From an uncultured Duncaniella sp. (GTDB lineage: Bacteria > Bacteroidota > Bacteroidia > Bacteroidales > Muribaculaceae): DNA of 64,000 nt. Position numbers and translations under genes: made by a program. The notes beneath the pieces are model-generated. The model saw only the letters and a list, made by a program, of their open reading frames with translations, was not told where the DNA came from and made no database searches. Within the stretch, counting starts at the first letter, position 1. Every line of letters starts with the position of its first letter. Shown here in pieces: positions 54,453 through 63,060 of this stretch. The stretch covers positions 4,466-68,465 of the forward strand of contig CAJURI010000004.1 of assembly GCA_910588795.1 (NCBI GenBank), in the 5' to 3' direction.

Positions 54453-55140
54453 TAATCTCTATTCTGGCTATGTCGCCCGGATTGGTGACTTTAATATTGG
54501 AAGGATCTCCGTCCACGAGAGCGAGAGCGGTGTAGCCGGCCGCCTCCATTACAGAAGCGTCATCAGTGAACGTCGGCAGTATCTCCTGACGGTATGCCTC
54601 GATGAGAGTGCGTCCGTCAAACAGCTGAGGTGTCTGGACTGCACGGTAAAGCGAACGGTCGACTGCCACGGAAGAGCCATCGGGAAGAACCTTACGGACA
54701 GAATCGGTAACCGGCACTACCGGAATCACCCCCGGATGGAAGTCATCAAGAGCGGCAAGCAGACGGGCCATCATATCACCGGTCACCATAGGTCGCGCGG
54801 CATCATGGACAGTCACCCATCCCACGGATTCCGGATCCAGTGTGTCCACGGCATTCTTCACACTATGGGCTCGCGAGGGTCCGCCCGTCACAATGTCATG
54901 AGGGAGAGTGAACCCGCATTCAGTACACATCTCACGCCACGCTTCCACCATATCGGCACTCAGCACCACTATGATGCGGGCATCAGGCGCGCAGGAATGC
55001 AGCCGCTCAAGCGTTGTCATAAGCATAGGCCGTCCCCACAGGTCACAGAACTGCTTCGGCAAGTCGCCTCCATAACGGCTACCGCTTCCGGCAGCAACCA
55101 CAATATGCACATTCGCGGCTGATTCAGTGTAATACTTCAT
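54436..55140 (-). CDS. ispD: 2-C-methyl-D-erythritol 4-phosphate cytidylyltransferase
   Basis: A 234-residue enzyme of the MEP isoprenoid pathway. VVAAGSGSRYGGDLPKQF is the nucleotide-binding signature and VHDAARPMVT holds the second conserved Asp-Ala-Ala-Arg-Pro motif. The final part (YTALALVDGDPSNIKVTNPGD) is typical. Start at MKYYTES (55140) is preferred over the 18-codon longer frame. It overlaps recG by 17 bases. Confidence 0.94.
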   Translation of the reverse strand: MKYYTESAANVHIVVAAGSGSRYGGDLPKQFCDLWGRPMLMTTLERLHSCAPDARIIVVLSADMVEAWREMCTECGFTLPHDIVTGGPSRAHSVKNAVDTLDPESVGWVTVHDAARPMVTGDMMARLLAALDDFHPGVIPVVPVTDSVRKVLPDGSSVAVDRSLYRAVQTPQLFDGRTLIEAYRQEILPTFTDDASVMEAAGYTALALVDGDPSNIKVTNPGDIARIEINGSVA

Positions 55141-55357
55141 TGGCTTATAATATGACTTCAATGCTTCTCCCAGGGATGCATCATGATTATGCAATCATAA
55201 TTTAAACGCAAGCCCATGCAATTTACGTTACAAAATTAGCGAAAAATTCAGAGAATACAGATAATGTGATGATATTTGACAAATGGCATAGGGAACTCAA
55301 CACACAACCAGTTATCAAAAAACGACAAAGATATTCCTACCATTCAAAGAATACACA

Positions 55358-55391
55358 GAAAAGCGGGGTCGCGAACTCGTCGCAACCCCGC
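55358..55391 (-). terminator. Terminator of the 30-residue ORF
   Basis: GCGGGGTTGCGA pairs with TCGCGACCCCGC (12 bp, one G-T) around a 5-base loop, then CTTTTC in minus-strand sense. Confidence 0.75.
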
Positions 55392-55405
55392 TCCTCACGT
55401 TTCAA

Positions 55406-55498
55406 CTATTTATTTATGAGAGCCTCAGTATCCAGTTTCACAACTCGGTAAAGAGGACGAGGGATGTCATGCTTTACGTTTTTATCGTACTTCATCAT
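55406..55498 (-). CDS. Candidate 30-residue small protein
   Basis: Two tandem ATG codons (55498 and 55495) open a 30-codon frame reading MMKYDKNVKHDIPRPLYRVV, ending TEALINK and a TAG stop. It is basic in the first half and has no membrane segment. The stop is followed, after a 14-base gap, by a strong intrinsic terminator, so it would be a complete short gene. The upstream region has only a weak -7-like TGAGTTTG. It is too short for ordinary gene calling. Conservation has not been checked; it could also be part of a non-coding RNA. Confidence 0.45.
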   Translation of the reverse strand: MMKYDKNVKHDIPRPLYRVVKLDTEALINK

Positions 55499-55685
55499 TA
55501 AAACAAACTCATATAAGAAATTGCACAATGATTTGCGCTAAAAGAGATTAAAAAACCCTAATATAAGGGCTTAAATTAAGGATTGAATGTTAAAATGAGG
55601 CGTTTCGGTTTACATTCCGGATACAATAAGTCCGACACATGCCGGCATTAAAGACACTTCAAGGAGTGTTACAATTACACTATAG

Positions 55686-55736
55686 ACACAAAAGCCCCAT
55701 AAGCTGAAGTCGACTCAGCTTATGGGGCTTTTGTGT
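55686..55736 (-). terminator. Terminator of the eda-uxuA-SDR operon
   Basis: A 22-bp perfect stem (ACACAAAAGCCCCATAAGCT with its complement) ending in a T-rich run on the minus strand, right after the SDR gene. Confidence 0.85.
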
Positions 55737-55754
55737 GGATCAAGGTATGATTTT

Positions 55755-56567
55755 TTACATAGCGAAAGCATTGAAGCCGCCGTCGACAACGGCAACAGTG
55801 CCGGTCACGAAAGCTGATGCATCAGAGATGAGATACTGAATGGTGCCGCAAAGCTCCTCAGGCTCACCGAAACGCTTGAAAGGTGTCTGACGTATCACAT
55901 CGGCACCTCGCTGGGTCAAAGATCCGTCAGGATTGGTGAGCAGCGCGCGGTTCTGGTTGGTGATGAAGAATCCCGGAGCTATGGCATTGACACGTATCGA
56001 AGATGTAAACTTGGTGGCAACCTCATTTGCCATAAAGGCTGTGAAGTTGGATATGCCGGCTTTTGCCGCGGCATAACCGCACACACGGGTCATAGGCCGG
56101 AAGGCAGCCATGGAAGAGAAGTTCACTATGGATCCGCGTCCTGCCTCTACCATCGGACGGAGGAACACCTGGGTAGGTATGACCGTGCCTGTAAGGTTAA
56201 GTTCCAGGACCTTCTGGAATGCCTCGACCTTGAGGTCAAAGAAAGTCTGGTCAGGAGCTATGACAGCACCGCTCATATTGCCGCCGGCGGCATTGAGAAG
56301 CGCGTCCACCCTGCCATATTTCGCAAGAATCTCTCTGCAATTCTCCTCGACCACCTGCTGGTTCATGACATCGGTGACGAGAAACATGGCCTCGCCACCT
56401 TTGGACTTGATTTCGGCGACAATAGCGTCACCCTCATCCTTGCGGCGTCCCATAAGCACCACTTTCGCGCCCTGGGTGGCAAGATACTCGCCTATGCAAC
56501 GGCCGAGCACACCGGTACCGCCGGTGATGACCACTACTCGGTCCTTAACTGAAAATATTTCGTTCAT
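55755..56567 (-). CDS. SDR family D-mannonate oxidoreductase
   Basis: A 270-residue NAD(P)-dependent oxidoreductase. VVITGGTGVLGRCIGEYLA is the TGxxxGxG nucleotide site, NAAGG the second conserved motif and YAAAKAGISNF the YxxxK catalytic motif. Its place after uxuA and eda points to fructuronate/mannonate interconversion, for which Bacteroidetes use this short-chain type in place of the long-chain UxuB. The exact substrate is inferred from context. It is the last gene of the operon and ends at a strong terminator. Confidence 0.85.
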   Translation of the reverse strand: MNEIFSVKDRVVVITGGTGVLGRCIGEYLATQGAKVVLMGRRKDEGDAIVAEIKSKGGEAMFLVTDVMNQQVVEENCREILAKYGRVDALLNAAGGNMSGAVIAPDQTFFDLKVEAFQKVLELNLTGTVIPTQVFLRPMVEAGRGSIVNFSSMAAFRPMTRVCGYAAAKAGISNFTAFMANEVATKFTSSIRVNAIAPGFFITNQNRALLTNPDGSLTQRGADVIRQTPFKRFGEPEELCGTIQYLISDASAFVTGTVAVVDGGFNAFAM

Positions 56568-56582
56568 GTTATTTTTTTATTA

Positions 56583-57737
56583 TCAATTTCTGCATGAAGC
56601 CATCACACCGTCGATCTGCCCGAGGGCAAGCATGCGGCCATGGAACGAATAGCCCGCATTATATCCGCGCTCACCGTCACCGAGCATCAGTTCGGCATGA
56701 TCGACACGCATGGGCACACCCGGACGCTCCTTCTCGAAAATGCGCACCACCTCTATCAGTCTCGGATCGAGATGCGATGATTCCTTGAAATCGCCGCCCG
56801 GAAGAGTCTTGCAGATGCGGATGTGGGCGAAATGTGTGTTCTTGGCATATTTCCGCGCGAGAGCTACCACATCGTTGTGTGCGCCCGCGCTGAGCGAGCC
56901 GGCACAGAATGTAAGCCCATTGTGCGGATCGGGGACTGCATTGAGGAATGCCTCTATGTCGGCATCGCATGTGACGATGCGGGGAAGTCCGAGAATGGGG
57001 CGCGGAGGATCGTCGGGATGCACGCACATATTTATGTCATATTCGCGGCATACAGGCATTATGGCATTCAGGAAATAAGCCATGTTGGCACGGAGCTGAG
57101 CCGCATCGATACCGTCGTAGAGCTTGAGGAGCTCACGGAACTTCTGAACAGGGTCAAGATCAGCCTCCGAGATATTGCCATTGACAAATCCCTGCGTCTT
57201 TACGATGATATTCTCCACAAGACGCTTTTCACCTTCGGGGGTCATGGTCTCCTTGATCTTGGCAACACGCTCAAGAGTCGCGGCATCATAGTCAGCCTTG
57301 GCACCTTCGCGCTTGAGGATGTGTATGTCGAAATAGGCAAACTCGCCAAGATTGAAATAGAGATTGGTAGTGCCGTTGGGGTTGGGATAGTCAAGGTCGG
57401 TGCGCGCCCAGTCGAGCACGGGCATAAAGTTGTAGCATACGGTCTTCACGCCGGCCTTGCCGAGATTGGCAAGGCTCACCTTGTACTTCTCGATCAGCTC
57501 GTCACGGTCGGGGCCGGCATACTTGATGGACTCCGATACCGGAAGGCTCTCCACTACGCTCCACCTCAGGCCGTGGTCCTCGATGTAGGACTTCATCTTC
57601 TCGACCTCCTCCAGAGTCCATATCTCACCGTTGGGGATATGATGGAGTGCAGTCACTATACCCTCCACACCGATCTGGCGGAGCATATCGAGGGTTATTT
57701 TATCGTTTGGGCCGAACCAGCGCCAAGTCTTTTCCAT
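56583..57737 (-). CDS. uxuA: Mannonate dehydratase
   Basis: A 384-residue metal-dependent lyase converting D-mannonate to 2-keto-3-deoxy-D-gluconate. MEKTWRWFGPNDKITLDML is the UxuA start. The segments NMCVHPDDPPRPILGLPRIV and MRVDHAELMLGDGE contain conserved His and Asp residues of the metal site. Length is normal. It lies between eda and the SDR oxidoreductase (21- and 15-base gaps), and the three together take glucuronate or galacturonate intermediates to pyruvate and glyceraldehyde-3-phosphate. Confidence 0.95.
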   Translation of the reverse strand: MEKTWRWFGPNDKITLDMLRQIGVEGIVTALHHIPNGEIWTLEEVEKMKSYIEDHGLRWSVVESLPVSESIKYAGPDRDELIEKYKVSLANLGKAGVKTVCYNFMPVLDWARTDLDYPNPNGTTNLYFNLGEFAYFDIHILKREGAKADYDAATLERVAKIKETMTPEGEKRLVENIIVKTQGFVNGNISEADLDPVQKFRELLKLYDGIDAAQLRANMAYFLNAIMPVCREYDINMCVHPDDPPRPILGLPRIVTCDADIEAFLNAVPDPHNGLTFCAGSLSAGAHNDVVALARKYAKNTHFAHIRICKTLPGGDFKESSHLDPRLIEVVRIFEKERPGVPMRVDHAELMLGDGERGYNAGYSFHGRMLALGQIDGVMASCRN

Positions 57738-57758
57738 AAGATACCTGTTATCGGGATA

Positions 57759-58427
57759 TTACTTGCGAGCGTCAGCCACGTATCCGAGAGCCTCGCGACA
57801 CTTGTCGGTGACATACTGCCAGTCCTGAGCCGCAACCTTGTCCTTCGGGAACAGTTTTGAGCCCATGCCTACACAGAACACACCGGCTTTGATCCATCCT
57901 TCGATATTCTCCTTTGTAGGCTCTACACCGCCTGTCACCATGAGTTTTGTCCAAGGCATAGGAGCCATAAGACCCTTGACGAATTTCGGTCCGAGCACAT
58001 CACCGGGGAAGCACTTGCAAAGATCGCAGCCGGTCTCCTGAGCGGCACCCACCTCACTTACAGTCCCGCAGCCGGGTGTGTAGGGAACGAGGCGACGGTT
58101 GCACACGCGTGACACCTCGGGATTGAACAGGGGACCTACTATGAAGCATGCTCCGAGCTGAATATAAAGGGCTGCTGTAGCGGGATCGACAACTGAACCG
58201 ACACCCATGGCCATCTCGGGGCACTCCTTAGCTGCATACTTCACCACTTCGGCGAATACCTCATGGGCGAAATCGCCACGGTTGGTGAACTCAAAAGCAC
58301 GGATACCTCCTTCGTAGCAAGCCTTAACTACCTGCTTGGCTACTTCTGCATCCTTATGGTAAAACACTGGGACTACACCGGTGGCTCCCATCTTGGCGAG
58401 CACGGCTACTTTGTCAAACTTTGCCAT
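57759..58427 (-). CDS. eda: KDPG/KHG aldolase
   Basis: A 222-residue TIM-barrel aldolase that splits 2-keto-3-deoxy-6-phosphogluconate into pyruvate and glyceraldehyde-3-phosphate. The Schiff-base Lys is in [10 protein letters not shown], and [13 protein letters not shown] holds the Glu/Thr of the active site. [13 protein letters not shown] is the conserved phosphate-binding end. It is the first gene of the hexuronate operon and has its own promoter. No kdgK (KDG kinase) is in this cluster. Confidence 0.92.
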   Translation of the reverse strand: MAKFDKVAVLAKMGATGVVPVFYHKDAEVAKQVVKACYEGGIRAFEFTNRGDFAHEVFAEVVKYAAKECPEMAMGVGSVVDPATAALYIQLGACFIVGPLFNPEVSRVCNRRLVPYTPGCGTVSEVGAAQETGCDLCKCFPGDVLGPKFVKGLMAPMPWTKLMVTGGVEPTKENIEGWIKAGVFCVGMGSKLFPKDKVAAQDWQYVTDKCREALGYVADARK

Positions 58428-58466
58428 TTCGATTTTATTTGAATTTGATTAAGTTTTTAATGGTAG

Positions 58467-58495
58467 TGACGAACGGTTTTTCGTCATCGGTGACG
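58467..58495. promoter_or_regulatory. Candidate operator in the eda promoter
   Basis: TGACGAA at 58467-58473 is inverted against TTCGTCA at 58480-58486, and CGTCA-TCGG-TGACG (58482-58495) forms a second palindrome with shared half-sites. The array covers the predicted transcription start, where a repressor would block initiation. The regulator is unknown. Confidence 0.45.
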
Positions 58496-58527
58496 CAAAG
58501 ATAATAATTTTCAAGGACGCGACCAAA
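58496..58527 (-). promoter_or_regulatory. Promoter of the eda-uxuA-SDR operon
   Basis: On the minus strand TTTG (58527-58524) and TATCTTTG (58503-58496) are separated by 20 bases. It separates the hexuronate operon from xylE. Confidence 0.6.
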
Positions 58528-58533
58528 CAGAAG

Positions 58534-58577
58534 AGAGGTATGAAAGCACAAAACAGCCGTACTTCCATACCTCTTCT
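58534..58577 (-). terminator. Terminator after the xylose transporter gene
   Basis: AGAAGAGGTATGGAAG pairs with CTTTCATACCTCTCTTCT (a two-base bulge) after the transporter gene. It is moderate in strength. Confidence 0.6.
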
Positions 58578-58595
58578 GCAAAAATTCAGTAATTA

Positions 58596-60080
58596 TTACT
58601 TTCTTGAGCGGTTACGCCACAGATTAGTCATATCCTCAAGGGTCTTGCCCTTTGTCTCAGGGACAAGCGTATAGACGAACCATGCAGCCACGATACATAT
58701 GACACCATACAGAGCGTAGGCGAACATATGGCCGAAGCGGTCACCCATATCACCGAGTGTCATATTGTACATCGGCACAAATGTCGATGACACTATGAAG
58801 TTGAATATCCACTGGAAAGCCACGGCTATGGCCACAGCTGCCGAACGGATAGTGTTGGGGAATATCTCGGCAATGAGCACCCAGCAGATAGGTCCCCATG
58901 AGAACATGAACGATGCAGAGTAAACCATGATGGAAAGCACGGGCACTATCGGCGGAACACCGTCGATGAGATTGCTGAGCGCGACGCCCATCGCACCCAC
59001 AGCCATTCCGATGGATCCCCATATAAGCAGGGGCTTGCGTCCGAGCTTCTCAACAGTGAACACAGCCACAAGAGTGAAAGTGATATTCACAATTCCCATA
59101 TACACTGTGTTCATCATAGGATCGCTCATGCCCATGGACTCGAATATGCGCGGAGCATAGTAAAGCACCGCATTGATGCCCACCGCCTGCTGGAACACCG
59201 AGAGCATCACGCCCACGAAGATGACCATGACACCAAACGAGAATAGCTTCTCGCTCTTGACTTCGGTTGTCTCCTTGATCTGACGCAGGATCTCTTTTGC
59301 CTTATCATATCCGTTGATGTGGGACAGCACACCGAGAGCCTTCTCGTCACGTCCCATAAGGGCAAGATAACGGGGCGACTCAGGAACAAGGCATACAAGG
59401 ATCGTAAACAATCCGGCCACGAATGCCTCCGAGCCAAACATGTATCTCCAGCCTGTGCTGATGGTCCACTCGTCGCTCGCGCTGCTCACCTGAAAGATAG
59501 TCTCCGATATCTTCTCGATGATAGGCTGAGTGTGCTCGCCAAGGATGAGGAAGTTGACAAAATAAACGACGAGCTGACCGAAGATTATGGCAAACTGGTT
59601 CCATGACACAAGTGTGCCTCGCATATTGGACGGAGCCACCTCGGCGATGTACATAGGACATATGGCAGAGGCAAGTCCGACACCGATGCCTCCGAGGATG
59701 CGGTATATGTTGAATGCCACAAGCAGTGAGGCCGACGGCTCACCATATTTGTAGAACAGGAACTCAGGGCAATAGCTGCCGAGAGCTGACAGGAAGAAGA
59801 ATACTCCGGCTATGGCAAGCGAACGCTTGCGGCCGAAATATGATGCGAAAAATCCCGACAAGGCTGATCCGATGATACAGCCGAGCAGTGCGCTTGACGA
59901 GGTGATGCCGTGGATGGTATCGGTGTAGACGAAGTCCTTGGCTCCGAGAAAGAATGCCTGAAGACCCTTCTCAGCACCGGAAATAACTGCTGTGTCATAA
60001 CCGAAAAGCAGACCGCCGAGCACCGCCACAAGTACTATTGAAAACAGGTAGACTTTGCTTCCGTTTTGTGGATAATTCAT
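58596..60080 (-). CDS. xylE: Sugar porter MFS transporter (XylE-like)
   Basis: A 494-residue transporter with about 12 hydrophobic segments. Family signatures are FGRKRSLAIAG, VPESPRYLALMGRDEKALG and VPETKGKTLEDM. This is the sugar/proton symporter family that includes XylE. Xylose is the likely substrate because the gene directly follows xylA. The 112-base gap to xylA contains a hairpin that may lower its expression relative to the upstream genes. Confidence 0.9.
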   Translation of the reverse strand: MNYPQNGSKVYLFSIVLVAVLGGLLFGYDTAVISGAEKGLQAFFLGAKDFVYTDTIHGITSSSALLGCIIGSALSGFFASYFGRKRSLAIAGVFFFLSALGSYCPEFLFYKYGEPSASLLVAFNIYRILGGIGVGLASAICPMYIAEVAPSNMRGTLVSWNQFAIIFGQLVVYFVNFLILGEHTQPIIEKISETIFQVSSASDEWTISTGWRYMFGSEAFVAGLFTILVCLVPESPRYLALMGRDEKALGVLSHINGYDKAKEILRQIKETTEVKSEKLFSFGVMVIFVGVMLSVFQQAVGINAVLYYAPRIFESMGMSDPMMNTVYMGIVNITFTLVAVFTVEKLGRKPLLIWGSIGMAVGAMGVALSNLIDGVPPIVPVLSIMVYSASFMFSWGPICWVLIAEIFPNTIRSAAVAIAVAFQWIFNFIVSSTFVPMYNMTLGDMGDRFGHMFAYALYGVICIVAAWFVYTLVPETKGKTLEDMTNLWRNRSRK

Positions 60081-60121
60081 TGGTATCTGAAATTGAAGGT
60101 AAAAAAGTATCTTAAAAAATC

Positions 60122-60172
60122 AAGGGTGGAAGATGACGATGAATGACAGGTCACTCTTCACCTTCCACCCTT
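60122..60172 (-). terminator. Hairpin between xylA and the transporter gene
   Basis: AAGGGTGGAAG pairs with CTTCCACCCTT, followed in minus-strand sense by TTGATTTTTT. Probably a partial terminator or mRNA-processing site inside the operon. Confidence 0.5.
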
Positions 60173-60192
60173 TTTTATTTAGACTTCAAGTA

Positions 60193-61509
60193 TTAGCAGT
60201 ACATGTTGAGGATAGCCTCGTAGAGTTCCTGCTTGCCTGATGTCTGTCGGGGTTCGGGCTGAGTCTTTGCATAGGCCACAACCTCCTCAAGAGACAGCTT
60301 GCCCTCCTCGAACTTCTTGCCTTCACCTCCGTCGAATGATGCATAACGCTCGGCAAGCATCTTCTTGTAAGGTGACTTCTCAAGGAGTTCGGCAGCACAC
60401 TCAAGCGCACGAGCCATTGCATCCATGCCGGCTATGTGAGCGATGAAGATATCCTCAAGATCGGTGGAGTTGCGACGGGTCTTGGCATCGAAATTGGTGC
60501 CGCCATTGCCGAGACCTCCGTTGCGGATGATCTGCATCATGGCCTGTGTAAGCTCGAAGTTGTCGCAGGGGAACTGGTCGGTGTCCCATCCGTTCTGATA
60601 GTCACCACGGTTGGCGTCAATCGATCCGAGCATATTGTTGTCGACAGCGACACAAAGCTCATGCTCGAATGTATGGCCTGCGAGTGTAGCGTGGTTGACT
60701 TCGATATTGACTTTGAAATCCTTGTCAAGACCGTGAGCCTTGAGGAAACCGATCACAGTCTCGGTATCCACGTCATACTGATGCTTTGACGGCTCCATGG
60801 GTTTGGGCTCGATGAGGAATGTGCCGGTGAAGCCTTTGCTGCGTGCATAGTCACGGGCAATTGTGAGCATAGTGGCAAGATGCTCCTTCTCACGCTTCTG
60901 GTCAGTGTTCAGAAGGCTCATATAGCCCTCGCGACCACCCCAGAACACATAGTTGCTGCCGCCGAGCGCGATGGTGGCATCCATAGCGTTCTTGATCTGC
61001 ACAGCTGCACGTGCCACTACGTCAAAGTCAGGATTGGTGGCTGCACCGTTCATGTAACGGCCGTTGCCGAACACATTGGCTGTACCCCAGAGGTTCTTGA
61101 TGCCTGTCTCGGCCATCTTCTCCTTGAGATACTCGGTGATCTCCTTCATGCGAGCCTCATAGCTGTCGATGTCGCCGAGATCGCCGATGAGGTCTGTGTC
61201 ATGGAAGCAGAAATACTCTATGCCGAGCTTCTGCATGATCTCGAAGCCGGCATCGGCCTTCTGCTTGGCGATGGTCATGGCATCCTCGCCCTGATTCCAG
61301 GGGAATGTCTTTGTGCCTGTACCGAACTGGTCGCCGCCTTCTGCACACAGTGTGTGCCACCATGCCATAGCAAACTTCAGCCAGTCCTTCATGGGCTTGC
61401 CAAGAATCACTTTCTCTGCGTCATAGTAACGATAAGCGAGGGGGTTCTTGGAATCCTTGCCCTCGAACTTGATTTTCCCGATCTCGGGAAAATATTCTTT
61501 AACTGCCAT
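60193..61509 (-). CDS. xylA: Xylose isomerase
   Basis: A 438-residue (class II length) isomerase of xylose to xylulose. Active-site segments are FCFHDTDLIGDLGD (His base), VFWGGREGY, LIEPKPMEPSKHQYD, NHATLAGHTFEHEL and SIDANRGDYQNGWDTDQFP with the metal ligands. All conserved residues are present. It lies 36 bases after xylB and is transcribed with it. Confidence 0.97.
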   Translation of the reverse strand: MAVKEYFPEIGKIKFEGKDSKNPLAYRYYDAEKVILGKPMKDWLKFAMAWWHTLCAEGGDQFGTGTKTFPWNQGEDAMTIAKQKADAGFEIMQKLGIEYFCFHDTDLIGDLGDIDSYEARMKEITEYLKEKMAETGIKNLWGTANVFGNGRYMNGAATNPDFDVVARAAVQIKNAMDATIALGGSNYVFWGGREGYMSLLNTDQKREKEHLATMLTIARDYARSKGFTGTFLIEPKPMEPSKHQYDVDTETVIGFLKAHGLDKDFKVNIEVNHATLAGHTFEHELCVAVDNNMLGSIDANRGDYQNGWDTDQFPCDNFELTQAMMQIIRNGGLGNGGTNFDAKTRRNSTDLEDIFIAHIAGMDAMARALECAAELLEKSPYKKMLAERYASFDGGEGKKFEEGKLSLEEVVAYAKTQPEPRQTSGKQELYEAILNMYC

Positions 61510-61545
61510 AGTTAATGTAATTTATGATTGTTTATGTTGATTATG

Positions 61546-63030
61546 TTACAGATTCTTGTTCAGACGCTCCTTCCACAGCGCGTATGCATCGGCATAGGCA
61601 CGGCGGTCAGCCTCGACAGGTTCTATCACCTCAATCTTCTCGAGCGATGCAAACGCCTCATTGTTGTCGGCATATATGCCTGCGCCCATGCCTGCGCCCT
61701 TTGCGGCACCCACCGAGCCGTCGGTGTCGTACAGTTCGATCGTCGCGCCGCTCACACCGGCAAGGGTGTTGCGGAACAGAGGGCTCAGGAACATGTTGGC
61801 ATGTCCGGCGTGTATCTTGCTGAGCTTCATGCCCATCTCGGTCATCACCTCCATGCCGTACATGAACGAGAAGACTATACCTTCCTGCTCGGCGCGCAGA
61901 AGATGTGAACGGTCGTGGGTCAGGAAGTTGACTCCGTGAATCGAGCACCCTATCTCCTTGTTGCGCAACACACGCTCGGCACCGTTGCCGAAAGGTATCA
62001 CCGACACTCCGGCCGCTCCTATCGGAGCAGTCTCGGCAAGGTCATTCATGCCAGGATATGAAATTCCGTCAGGTGCTATCACACGTTTGCTCCAGGAGTT
62101 GAGTATGCCTGTGCCGTTGATGCAGAGCAGCACTCCGAGACGGGTCTGTTCAGGTGTATGGTTTACATGGGCAAAGGTGTTGACACGGCTCTGGGGATCA
62201 TAATTGACCTCTCCGAGCACACCGTACACCACTCCGGATGTGCCGGCTGTGGATGCAACCTCTCCTGGATTGAACACATTGAGCGACAAAGCATTGTTAG
62301 GCTGATCACCTGCACGATAAGCCACAGGAATCCCTTCTGCCAGCCCGAGATCGGCAGCAGCCTCGACTGTGACGCGCCCCTGTATGGAGAATGTCGGCAC
62401 AATCTCAGGAAGGATATCGGCATCAAAGCCGAGGTAATCAAGTAGGAAAGCTGCCGGACCACCCTCCTTAAAGTCCCAAAGCATCATCTCACTCAGACCG
62501 GAAATGGTGGTGCATAAGTGACCGGTGAGACGCATGGCGGCATAGTCGCCCGGGAGCATGATCTTATATATCTTTTCAAATGTCTCAGGCTCATTCTCCT
62601 TCACCCATGCGAGCTTGGTGGCTGTGAAATTGCCTGGTGAATTAAGCAGATGGCTCAGGCATCTGGTTTCCCCAAGGTCACTGAAAGCCTTCTCTCCATA
62701 GGGGACACCGCGGGAGTCACACCATATGATTGCCGGACGAAGGGGCTTCAGATCCTTGTCGACCATGACAAGACCGTGCATCTGGTATGATATGCCTATG
62801 GCTTTTATATCCTTGGGATCTATTCCTGATGAGGCCATTACCGATGCGGTGGCCTGCTTCAGGCAATTCCACCACTGTTCCGGTCTCTGTTCGGCCCATC
62901 CCGGACGAAGAGAGATTATCTCAGCCTCGGTTCGCGGATAAAAGTCACTTGCTACAGTCTTGCCGCTCACGGCATCAACGAGACTCGCCTTGACCGACGA
63001 GCTACCTATGTCATATCCTAAAAGGTACAT
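61546..63030 (-). CDS. xylB: Xylulokinase
   Basis: A 494-residue FGGY-family kinase that phosphorylates xylulose. It starts with YLLGYDIGSSSVKASLVDAV and has GISYQMHGLVMVD, containing the catalytic region, and AGTSGVVYGVLGEV. It precedes xylA by 36 bases and follows the NUDIX-type regulator by 30 bases, giving a regulator-xylB-xylA-transporter transcript. Confidence 0.94.
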   Translation of the reverse strand: MYLLGYDIGSSSVKASLVDAVSGKTVASDFYPRTEAEIISLRPGWAEQRPEQWWNCLKQATASVMASSGIDPKDIKAIGISYQMHGLVMVDKDLKPLRPAIIWCDSRGVPYGEKAFSDLGETRCLSHLLNSPGNFTATKLAWVKENEPETFEKIYKIMLPGDYAAMRLTGHLCTTISGLSEMMLWDFKEGGPAAFLLDYLGFDADILPEIVPTFSIQGRVTVEAAADLGLAEGIPVAYRAGDQPNNALSLNVFNPGEVASTAGTSGVVYGVLGEVNYDPQSRVNTFAHVNHTPEQTRLGVLLCINGTGILNSWSKRVIAPDGISYPGMNDLAETAPIGAAGVSVIPFGNGAERVLRNKEIGCSIHGVNFLTHDRSHLLRAEQEGIVFSFMYGMEVMTEMGMKLSKIHAGHANMFLSPLFRNTLAGVSGATIELYDTDGSVGAAKGAGMGAGIYADNNEAFASLEKIEVIEPVEADRRAYADAYALWKERLNKNL

Positions 63031-63060
63031 CTGTTCTTTGTGGATTATTATGTTATATTG

